Shown here: positions 33,601-44,400 of the stretch, piece by piece
How positions within the stretch are numbered: the first letter of the stretch is position 1
Layout: every line of letters begins with the position of its first letter
From: Oscheius sp. JU75
Taxonomy: Eukaryota > Nematoda > Chromadorea > Rhabditida > Rhabditidae
Reading direction: 5' to 3'
Length of the DNA: 64,000 nt
Assembly: GCA_037178855.1 (NCBI GenBank)
Contig: JASJZC010000007.1
Location: forward strand, 10,044,001 to 10,108,000
Position numbers and translations under genes: made by a program
The notes under the pieces: generated by a model
Seen by the model: only the letters and a program-made list of their open reading frames with translations
What the model was told of the DNA's origin: nothing
Database searches by the model: none

Positions 33601-36217
33601 AGTTGACAAAGTCTTCATCAGTTCTTGGAGGGACAGATAGAACTGAAACCACAGGTCTTGTTACATAAATTGTGATAGTTACCGATCCAGCCACAGTTTT
33701 CTTCCCTTTCATGGTTCCTGTGTTAGTTGAAGCCGTTAGAGAGTAATCCTTGTCCAAAATCAGTTTGACCAAAGGAATCTTTTGTACAGACACTGAGACG
33801 AAATCGACAAAGTCGGCAGAAACTTCGTCTTTGTTCTTCTCCAAGAAGCCAGTGACAGTATAGGCAACCTAAAATGATGATTGATGAAAGCATTAAGAAA
33901 AACATGGAAAGTACGAACACTGAAAGTTCGTGATGGAACCCATAAGCATTATATCCAAATGGGCTCAGATAGGCCTGGAATAGTGTCTTTGGGTCCTGTC
34001 ACGAATTTCCTGATTTACAATTTACTACAGTTAACAGCTTCAAGGTTCACTTACGTCAGAAGCAAAGTGCTTGACACTGAACTGATTCCTCTTGGTTTTC
34101 GGAAACTCCAGCTTGGCATTTTTGATATTAGACTTGGTCTGGAGAAGGAAAGACTCGTCCGAGCCATTGACTATTTTGCATTGTTCGTCCATCAAGGTAA
34201 TGAGACCCATTCTGCCTTCGATCAAGTCGATAGTCTCCTGATTGTCAGAAAACTCTATTCGGGACCAGTTGATTCCTTCCCGCTCGTACTCTTCCTGTTC
34301 TAGTTTGAAAATATGCTAAAATTTGAATGTTAACAGAGACTGGAAAGTCTTACAGTGCAGAAATGTTGCTGCAATTTTTCGTTTGCATAATTGATGCAGA
34401 ACTGCTCAAAGCTGTTGATGTCGAAAGTTTCGAAACCGTAGATATCCAAAACTCCTACGAAATGTTTCTTTCCGCGGTCCACATAGTTCCCAGCTATGGC
34501 GTCGTTTGCAGCCGCGACCATGTAGTTGAACAAACGAGAATATAGCAACTTGGCGAAGGCATCACGATTTCTGTCCGCCTCAAGTTTCGTGAAATCTTTA
34601 GTAATTTCCGTTCCGGCGACTCGCAGCTTCTTGGAGAGCAACATTTGACAAACTTTGTCGTAACTGTTAATGCCTAGAAGCTCACAGAATTTGTGAAGGG
34701 CTCCGGATCCCTTCTCCTAAAGATTTCTTTCAAATAATTCCTAAGACGCGTACCGTAATGCTAGCAGCCTCCCCATGCCCGACGAAATCAACATTTCCTA
34801 GCGTAAGGATCGCAATGAGAGTTGCAAACATCTCCTGAACAGTTTTACTGCTCAATCCCATGGCAGAAAGTGATCCGAGGAGGTCATTGAACTCTTCCCT
34901 GTCATCGACTCCGGGAATTCGGGCGTCTCCTCCCTGATTCAGGTAGTGATAAGTCTCACTGCGATCCAGCTCAAAAGGACGGATGATGTCGTGCTCTCGA
35001 GACTTGCACATTTGGTAGAAAATGTGGTAGTTTCGTTCTCCGGGAGACTAAAAACCGTGACAAAAACAGTGAGGGTGTTACCTGATGTACAAGCCTGGAC
35101 TTTTCCAAAAGATAGGTCTTGACTTCAGCACTGGCAATGGCCAAGTCGTCGTCAAAGTTAATCTGGACAAATTTTCCGAAACGTGAAGAATTGTCGTTTC
35201 TAAACATAAGTTTTGTGAGAAATTAGGTGCCCTACCTTGAAGTTTTAGCATTTCCCAAGGCTTCAAGCAGAATATTGGTTGACAGGAGTCTGGCTTCAAT
35301 ATCATCAAACCGCTTACTCTTGGTAGCAACTGTTGCGAAAAATCTCATAGAATATTTGGCATTGACAGTTTTTCCGGCTCCAGATTCACCACTAACAATG
35401 ATGACCTGATTCTTCTTGAATTCCCGCAAATCGAAAAACGCTTCTTGGGAGACGGCATAAATGTGTGGATCTGCTTGTCGAACGTCTTTCCCAAAACTGT
35501 GGTAAGTCTTAAATAGAAAATTTGAAATGAATGTATGCTAATGGTACCTTGATGACTTCGTCTCCATACAAGTGTCCAGTAGATTCGAATGGGTTGACAG
35601 CAATTAGGACTATGCCACAATACGTGTAGATGTTCCTCATTTCGGTAAAACGGTAGTTTAGGTTCGCCAGAACTGAAAGTATGGTTAAGGAAATGCTCGT
35701 ACTGTCAGAAATTATCGCGTAAAAACTTGAGTGTGGAAACTCATGACAGGACCACTTTTTAAGCAGCAAATGAACCTGACCCATCAAGCTTTTAACAGTT
35801 CTGGTTATTGATAAGGATGTTCCCATAACAAATCCTCCGATTCTCAAATTCTCTCACCAAGAAGTCCTTCAAAACAAAAACTTAGAAAAAAAATTACCTC
35901 CGGGCTCATTGAGATGTGTCAACCTCGTCAAATCATCAATTCCGTCTTGAAATGGCGGATTCATGAGGCATGGAAGGCATTGTTTCACAGAGACATTGAT
36001 AAGTTCATCGGTGGCAATGTTCTTGACCACGATCTGATTTGCACTGAACTCGGTGTCTATAAGACCCTCGTCCCATGTTTCCTCAGAATTTGGGAGCCAG
36101 ACTCTGGTTCCTCGCTGAAAATTTTAGTGAAAAGCTAAAAAGTATAGTTACCTTGTAAAATTGTAGCAAATCCTCTTTCCAAGAGGGATGTGAATTGGTA
36201 GGAACGCGATGTTCCAT
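27602..36217 (-). CDS. MYO5: Class V myosin heavy chain
   Basis: A processive actin motor for vesicle and organelle transport. Start ATG 36215-36217 ([11 protein letters not shown]); stop TAA 27602-27604. The N-terminal SH3-like segment ([16 protein letters not shown]) is followed by the motor: P-loop [10 protein letters not shown] (about 35390), switch [11 protein letters not shown] (about 35180), switch [10 protein letters not shown] (about 34430) and the [11 protein letters not shown]-type region near 33500. Six IQ motifs follow (about 33170-32380), for example [13 protein letters not shown] and [13 protein letters not shown], binding calmodulin-type light chains. Coiled coil occupies about 32210-30490, and the DIL cargo-binding globular tail about 29060-27602. 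All landmarks are present and intact. A roughly 1-kb intron separates coiled coil and globular tail. C. elegans has one such gene, hum-2; orthology is inferred. Confidence 0.95.
29425..30480 (-). other. Long myosin V intron
   Basis: About 1 kb between the coiled-coil exon (ending near 30490) and the exon ending DDVPGTSQ (29240-29390). Plus-strand frames at 29595-29780 and 29885-30130 are unrelated to known families. GATATAAAAG at about 29464 is TATA-like on the plus strand. I see no supportable nested gene. Confidence 0.4.
32980..33060. repeat. GAGACA/TGTCTC repeat tract in myosin V intron
   Basis: On the coding (minus) strand the intron reads GACAGAGAGACAAAAAGACA and similar for about 70 nt. 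Related tracts lie in introns of the receptor kinase (1835-1869), the chemoreceptor (6969-7060) and the zinc-finger locus (51650-51720). Confidence 0.7.
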
Positions 36218-38498
36218 GGTCTACCCAAGTCACTGGAAAAACCAAACTATAACAGGATAAATGATAAAGAAAAGGTGACGCGAGAAAGAATATTTATGTA
36301 AACATTCCTTGCTGATCCATCGGGTCAGAAGATGGGAGAAGAGAGGCGATAAGAGCACCGAGAGCGATAAAACTTTCGAAATTGTGGCTTCAAAAGAAAC
36401 ATAATGATTATGACTGGATTTTTTGCGGGACAGTGGTCAAACAAACAAGGACCGGGACCAGAAATCTGTCGCCGGCCACCGAGGTCGGCATAAATAAACG
36501 CTATCGGACACTATTTGTTCGACTGGTCAAGAAGGCAGACATGGAGTGAGAAGAAAAGATTCCACGAAAAAGAAAAATGTCCACGGAAGTGTTTAGGTGA
36601 CATCGCTCTCGTGGATGGCCATAAAACGGCCTCGTAAATGGTGACGAGAATACCGAAAATGATCGTGATAATGGGAGAAAATCTTATTAGAAGAATGGGA
36701 CGATCAGATACTTTCGATAGGGAGACTGACTGCGGTACCAGCTCGCGCTCCCTAAGGATTAACAGCGAGCGGGAGGTACACGTATGGTGAGAAGGTGTGC
36801 AAAAAAGATTGAGAAAAAGGACAGCCATCGACAGTTCTATGTCAGGAGCTAATCTGCACAAGCGTGCGCCGATTCCCGCAGAGGAACGGAAGTGAAAGTA
36901 GGGGAAAACAGGTGCAATAGGGGGACAAGTGGGTGAAAGAACTTTATATGCCATATGCGGCAGAAGAAACTCGAGCCCTCTTTCCTCTTCACAGACTGTT
37001 TACAAAGAGGTCGTAGAGACGATGCAACAATCACTAAGGTCACCTCACGGCGACTCAAAATGACCGCCGGTTATTGACAGCCTTGGCACCCTGTCCATAT
37101 CTTTCCAGCTGACATGAATGGGGAACACAAAGAAGAGAGAGACCTATCAACTACGCGGATCTTTAGGCCTCATAAATCTCTGAATTTGAATACGGGCAAA
37201 AAGAGAGGACGAGTATAGAAAAGGGAACCCTGTCTCTGTTTCTGTCTATCTGTCTCTCTTCTTTTCGCTTCTCTGCCTTTCTGTCTCTCTGTCTCTATGC
37301 CTCTATCCCTCTCAGTCTCTCTGTCTCTGTAAAATTTGAAATATCCGGAGCTAAAAATTAAATGTGGGTATCCAAAAATGGAAACAGGAATGGACTCGAC
37401 TTGGAGAGTGCTTCACAAGGGTAAACGGACTATGGGTCGGGGGCCGACATACACGGCGCGAGATATGTTGACCGAACAATCAATCCTCTCCCAGAGATGA
37501 ACCTAGGTAACAACGTGTTCTTCTCAAGAGACACCTTAACACAGGCTCTGATATACAGAGGTGTGGTCTGCGGTTTCAAGGTGTACCTCTAGTGTGTGTG
37601 TGCACTCGTGTTGAGTCACTAGGCAAAATGGTTGCCAGGAAGATTTCCACACTTGGTGGGGGATTGAGTTATGAAACAGGAGATAATGAGCGCCGAAAGG
37701 GGGGCCTCGGAAAACGTGTTAGGCGCCAGGACAAGTACCAGTTCTTATAAAGGTGACGGTCAACAGAGTGACCGGGGCTGAATACGAGCCTCTTCAATCG
37801 ATCGCCCCTTTTTTGAAAGCGCCCACCTGGCCGCTGGGAGTGACCCACCGGCTGGACACTGGCCATAATTGGCAGAGGGTGTCACGCGCGGTCGACTTTT
37901 TACCCTAATCCGGCAGAAAACATCTGTAATTTGGGACACGCTAAGCGTTGTTTGGTACATTTCCTATTCCGTGCTGTCTCCGCAAAGGACACTGACTCAG
38001 TCTAGGGAGCTTTTCAAGACAAACAGTTAGCACTTCAAAATCGAAGAAGGTTATGTAAATGTGACAGTGAAGAATCCAAGATGTTGCGTTTGTTCTCCGA
38101 CGAGAATGTTTTGACCCGTCGTGATGTGCATCTTGCGCAGGTGTTTGCCCAAAGAGTCGGGAACAAGAAGGCTCAGGGGTTTCAAAAAGCCCGATAAAGT
38201 TTGTGTCTGTCCGCGGGGATGTCAGAAAGCCTGTACAGTCTTGTCAACCCCATAGAAAGTCGTACGGTTCTCGATCTTTCGGGCACTCTCGACCTCCTAA
38301 TCGAGTGCTAACCGTCTCGTATACAAGGCTCCCCACGAGATGAGCTAATCTCTCGCCGTCGAGTGCCTCGTACGCGAGTTGCAGTTTGGCGGATATTCGA
38401 GTGCGGCAATGCACAGGCGGGGGTGACCAGAGAGACTTCGGCACGAGCTCTGTTGACCGTGCACTCGTAGCTGCTCGCCGATACAAGACGAGCTCGTC
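36218..38498. other. Divergent intergenic region myosin V / K2P channel
   Basis: About 2.3 kb between two divergent start codons, so it should hold both promoters. 37220-37335 is a TGTCTCTCTGTCTC-type pyrimidine tract. Frames up to 147 codons on the minus strand (36511-36954) show low-complexity composition and no family resemblance. No gene supportable. Confidence 0.5.
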
Positions 38499-41400
38499 AT
38501 GGCCTCCGACAACATGGTAAGCCTTTTATCTCCTAATTGCGTAACTTTTGCTGATGAAAGGCCGTCGACGTCGTCGACGTCGACGCCATGTCTGTCCACG
38601 AGATGGAGGCGGGACTTGGCTCTTCGAGAATGCAGCTTCTACAAATGGAAGAGCAGAGGGCGCCGTCTATCAGACAGAGTATTCAGAAAAGTTTGACCAA
38701 GTCTGTACGGAAGGCGTAAGGAGTTGTACGGGATTTTTAAGCCACAATTCAGAAAATACTACCTGTCATTTGTCTTCCTCCCCTTTAAGTATATACTCTC
38801 CAAATTCAAGTTATTAATTCTCATCGTACTGTATTCCTGCTTCGGTGCCTGGCTCTTCAGGTCCCTCGAAGTGAGTTAGTGAAATCCGAAAATTCGTGAC
38901 GAGACCCCAAAAGCCAGGTTCCCGTCACGAAATTCAATTTTTAAGTTTTTTTCTTTCCCTTTTTCAAAGTATATTAAAATCCCAGGTTCCTACCGATCTC
39001 GCAGCCAAAGAAGAAGCCTACCATGCTCGTTTAATTGCCAGAGATGTCATGATACTCAAGTAGGATTCCGTCTTTAAACTTTATGCCATTTTGTTCAGTT
39101 TACGGGCCATTCACTTAGAAAACAAGGAAGATAGAGAGATCCGATGGAAGGAGACAGTGATGCAATTCGAAAACGATGTCGGTTTGGAAGAGCCATCTTT
39201 GGACACCGTTTGGACATTCTGGATGGCTTTTTTGTATGCTGGAACTTTGTATACTACCATAGGTAGCTGGTGTCAAATTTTCACAATTTTCTGATTTAGG
39301 TTACGGTAATATTGCTTGCCAAACCAGAGGCGGCCAAGTTGCAACTATAGCATACTCTTTTGTTGGTATTCCTATCACTCTGGTCCTTCTTAATGGTCTG
39401 GGAGACTTTCTCTTGAAACTAACCAAATTCAGTGCAGGATTTTCATCGGACCTTTTCTTGTTTTCTGGTACAAAATCTAACCGCTTAAACAGAATATTTA
39501 GGTGTACGATGGGGAATAATTGCTCTGGAAGAAGGTTCCGAAAAACGCAAAAGATATCAGGTCTTCTGCTCAAAATTATCAAAAATGAAGCTGATATCTG
39601 CTTCCTCGAATCTTAGCATAGCAAATGTAAGGTCGTTTTTTAAGCCTAAGCAGTTTTTACAGGAAATGAAGCAGGAAGAAGTCGAGTACGACCCTCCAGT
39701 CTTCTCAGCCATCATCAGTAAGCTTTACTGTAGCGTGTTACGTACTTTCTTTAACACCAAATTGCGTACAAAACTTTATTTTACCATTGTATTTCGCGTA
39801 ACAGAAAGTACGTAATAGGAGAATTCTGTAGGAGCTATAACTATTTTCTCAATCTCTTTAGTGACAATCGTGGTCATGTTCGGATCGGCTGCGATTTTCA
39901 CAATGCTCGAGGGCTGGGACTTTTTCATCAGCTGGTACTTTTTCTTCATTTCCTGCAGTACCATAGGGCTCGGGGACGTGGTCCCCTCTAAGCCAGAGTT
40001 CATGATAATTGCCATGGGTTTGATGCTGGTGGGCTTGGCTATGGTCACGGTCTGTTTCAATGTGATCCAAGAAAAGATGGAGCGGCTCTTTGTGGAAATG
40101 ATGAACAAGCTTATGAGGGTAACCGCTTTCTTCTTTTATGCAAAAATTTAATTGAAGGACTATATGGAAGCCTTGGAAAACAACGACCCTAACGCTACAG
40201 CCGGTATGATGGCTGGATTTCAGAGCAAGGCAAAGTTTTTAATGCCATTAATGAGGTAGCTTAAATTTTTGTCAGATATGTAAGTCATGCTTAGCAAAAA
40301 CACTGGCGGAAAAGCTATGGAAAAGTTTAAGAAGGACTGTGCCGAGAAGGTATGTTGGCATATTTGTGCACATGGCTGTCTTTCTTAGGGAATCGAGCCG
40401 CCTCCGGTCCTGACCAACATTGATCCGGACACCGGAATGCCTGCTTTTGCCACAGCAAATAAGGAAGACTTCACTGACTTTATTGAACAGGCACGAAATT
40501 TAGGAAAAAATGGACTTTGAGACCGTTTAGGCCGAGGAAAAGCAAGCTGAAGAAAGGCGATTAGTCGAGGAACGAGTCCAGTCGCGACAGTCTAACCTGC
40601 CAGAAGTGAGAGTCTCGACTGTTCCGGTTATCGAATCGGTAAGTTTGTGATTCTTTTTCGGTTTGTAATTCCTATATAGGGAGTCCAAGTAGAACTGATG
40701 CCACTGTATGCCCCAAGACCCGAAGAATCTACCTTCGGAACACAGACCTTCTCTCCTTCGGATCGGTCCTTCGGCGCCCAATTCACACCGCCTTCAATGG
40801 ACACAGAATGTCAGACCGATGAATCGATTAGCATTGATGAGGGGATACAGGTGACCTTTTTTGATTTCCATTGAAAAAGTTAGTACTTCTCGTGTGCTTT
40901 CCGAGGTAGTCATAAATGGGAACACCCATACCTTCTAGTCAGAAATAAGTTCGCACCAGTACTGTCTCCACAGCCATACCCAGAAAGTAGAAACTCGCGC
41001 CATTGCCACTTTCAATACGCTCCCGTACAGACTAAGGCGAAAGAGAAACACGTACCGTATCAGCAGCAAAATAAGTTCTATAAGGCACCGTTCCGCAAAA
41101 AATTCACATCCGAACTTTCTCGGTAGTTAGAAACATATATCTACGTTACACCCGTACCATTACAGCTTTACAATTAACATATTGGAAATGGAGACATATA
41201 GGAAGGATGCAAAAGGACTGGGAGTATGACGAATTGCCATTATTAAACATTCGGCGGACAGTCAAAATGAAAACTTGTCATGTCTGAAAACAACCGTATA
41301 TTTAATTTTTAGACGTGGCCATCGTCAGAAGAAGTTTCTGTTCAATACGACGCTGTAACTTTTGCTGTAAGACAAACATGAATTCTACTAAATGACATTT

Positions 41401-44400
41401 TAGACCTGTTCCGTACAGTATGAGTACCCAGAACTCACGACAAGTACAGCTGCTGGAATTGAACCCGAGTGAGTTTGGAGGAGAAATTTGCTAAATCGGA
41501 TGTCAGATTCACCAGCACTGGAATCCAGCCGGAAGTGTCCATGTTCGCCGTCTCGGATGACTCTGATCTTGATATCACGGATATTGAGAGCTCTGAGGAA
41601 GAAGAAGAGACTTTGGAAGAGAAATTGAACCAGCTCACCTTGCCAACGATTCAGCGGCTGAGAAAATCTGTTTCTGAGGAGTCGCAAGACACTGTAGTCA
41701 GTGTATCCCCATCAATGTCACCCACATCGAAGCGGAAAAAGCTGGAAGAGAAGAAGAACAAAAAGAAGAAGATGAGAGCCGAAGGACTACGATTTATGAA
41801 GCACAGCGCAGATCAGACGTCCATCGAAGTTTTGAGCATGGAAGTGCAGACAGAATATCAATCTACCGTGTCAGGAGTCCAATGTCAAGCGGAAACATCA
41901 GAGGTTTGAAACCATAACATTATTTTGACATCATTTTGTAGCAAGCTCTACAGATAACCGCTGAGAAAAAGGGCAGGAGGTGCCAAACTCGAATCACATG
42001 GTATAATCTACCCCTTTCTATAACTGACAATGTTCAGCATCCCTGTGGAGAAACAAAACCTTGGCATTGGGCAGGAGTATGCAAAAGCTACTCTAAAAAG
42101 ACTACTCACCCAGCCCTCCAATGTCTCTACGGAACCTTCTCAATCAGTTCCATCTTTTGAAGGTATGCCATTTGTCCTGTCTGTTTGAATTCTTTCCTTT
42201 TTGGCTTTTTTTGCGCCTTGTTGTATGCTTGTGGCTGTCAGAAAGCTGTGAGCTCCGTAGGACCTTTAGACATGTGAGGTCTCTCCCGTAGTATTTAGTA
42301 GCTAGAAAGTCTGTCTCCGTAATCATCTTTACTGCCAAAGTGTGAGTTCTAAGTTCTTCCGCGTATAATCTCGGTATACAGAAGTATTCTCATCCGAACC
42401 GTCTCACTAGCTTGTAATAACCGTTTCCGTACAGTCTTGATTTTTCACGTTTTGGTGGAAAGAACAGTTCTCTCCCGTACCATCTCGTTTCTAGTTTGTC
42501 TCTATGTTTTTTTTTGCTCAGTACGTATTCACCCAACTTCGATTTCAGCACTGGCAAAACATCCCTCACTGCAATCTATCAATGAGTCACAAAGGTCAGA
42601 ACTGGATGTGGATCAGTCCGAAGGAGCAGTAGCAAACCTTGATGTATCTCTGGTCTCTAAACCTGTGGATGAGGAAGGAGCGGCGGTCTTTGAAGCTAGA
42701 TCCCACTACTACGTCGACGAGCCGAGTATAGCAGAGTCTGCCGTGACTGGAGCCTCTATTGGTGACGATATCTTTGATTCTGAGGATGATTTTCTTGATG
42801 TCAGTCGTTGAGTTCTGTCTTTCGAAAGGTTGTTTTAGGATGAAGACATGGAATTCTTCGTTTTAAACGAATGTACTCAAACAGACGATCTTCTCAGTTT
42901 TGATGACATTGAGGTAGTTTTTGGTTTTTAAAATAACATTTTTTGGTTTAAGACCCAAGCTTCTATAGCAGACTTCGACATTTTGAAAGAAGTGATCTGT
43001 CAGACAGAGCTAAGCTCCTTCCGAATCCAGCAAAAGGGTATCGAAGAGCAGAAGACATCTGTTGATGTTACATCGACGGATATTTCTGAAGAAGCCATCG
43101 TCATTGAACCCACAACTGAAGTGACTCGTGGTCTCATGGAATCCTCAGTACAGACAACTACAACAATGGTCTATGTTGGAGAAAGAGGCGCAGAGGAACA
43201 GGTGGAAGTTCCCGAAGAACAAGGTGTTCAGTATCTTGTGGACAGTGGCTGTAACCCTGACTACGAAGGACTCGCTGTCAGCTGTCAAACAGAGGCTCCG
43301 ACCACATCTACACCTATAAGCACTACTCCGTTAACGGTAGAATCCGCGGAACAGACTGATATCAAGGAAGAATCAGAGATAGCTGTTCAAGCAGGATACG
43401 AACTTTTGGACGCTGCCACACAACACGAAATGGTCTTGGAAGAAAAAGACATTCAAGCTTGTGTAGAAACGATAGAGGTCGATACAACAGCAGCAATCGA
43501 ATCTGAAGAGGTCTACGTCCAGGTTGAAGACACTTTATGGAGGAACGAAGACGTGACAGCTGTCCAAACTGCAGTTGGATCAGCTGACATGGCTACCGAG
43601 ACCTCTGTTGATACAACTGACTGTGAATCTCAAACCAGCGTTAGAACCAGTCACACAGGAATTCAGTCATTGAATGAATTCTACCGACCACATGGAGCTC
43701 AAACAACAGTCGAGTGTAGTACTGCCGAAACACAAATGGAGCTGGTGGTGCTGGAAATGGAAGCTCAGACTGAAGAAGAGGAGCCTGTTCCGACAGTAAG
43801 TGCACAATTGTTCTATGCCTGCATACAAGATACCAAAGTTGAAATAGGAGTTCAAATTTCGTCAGTTTTAGAGGTCAACTAGCTATCAGAGCCCTTTCAG
43901 AGTTGAGCTGGTTTAAAGAAACAAGCTGACAGACCTACAAAAAAATCGACAAGCGCAAGCTGGCAGGGTGACAGATTGACATGCCCAAGTTGACAGGCAC
44001 ATGACGTGAAAGAAAGGGGTTTTATAGACAGATTGGTAAATCTTCCGGGATGAGTTGACCGAAATGTTGATTGCGACAGATATCAGATTGACAAGGATGG
44101 GATAAGAGAACAAAGGAAGAAGAATGTGTACTGAGAGTGAAGGCTGTGTTTACAGAGTGAAGCAGAAACCCAAACTGAGTTAAAGAAAATCAAGAAGAAG
44201 GAAACGTCTGTGGCTACAGCTGCTGATACTAAAGCTTCATCCGCTGCCGCGGTCAAAGAGCATGCTCCGAGTGGAGTTGATGCTACAGCACCAATGGTCT
44301 CTACACAGGCTCAATCAGATGTTAGCATGTTTGTGGTGGATCCTAGTGTAAGTTACCCCAAAAAAATATGCTTATTTGTTGAAGGATCGTTCGAGACTGG

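Noticed and set aside
36511-36954. 147-codon minus-strand ORF between myosin V and the channel
   Set aside because: No start context, no splice partner and no recognisable domain; probably chance in the divergent promoter region.
43794-43873. Donor directly after EEEEPVPT in the channel tail (GTAAGTG)
   Set aside because: A good-looking donor, but the near acceptor leads to an immediate stop. Reading on and splicing at SVLE to SEAETQTEL keeps frame, so I preferred that, without excluding use of this donor with the 44157 acceptor.
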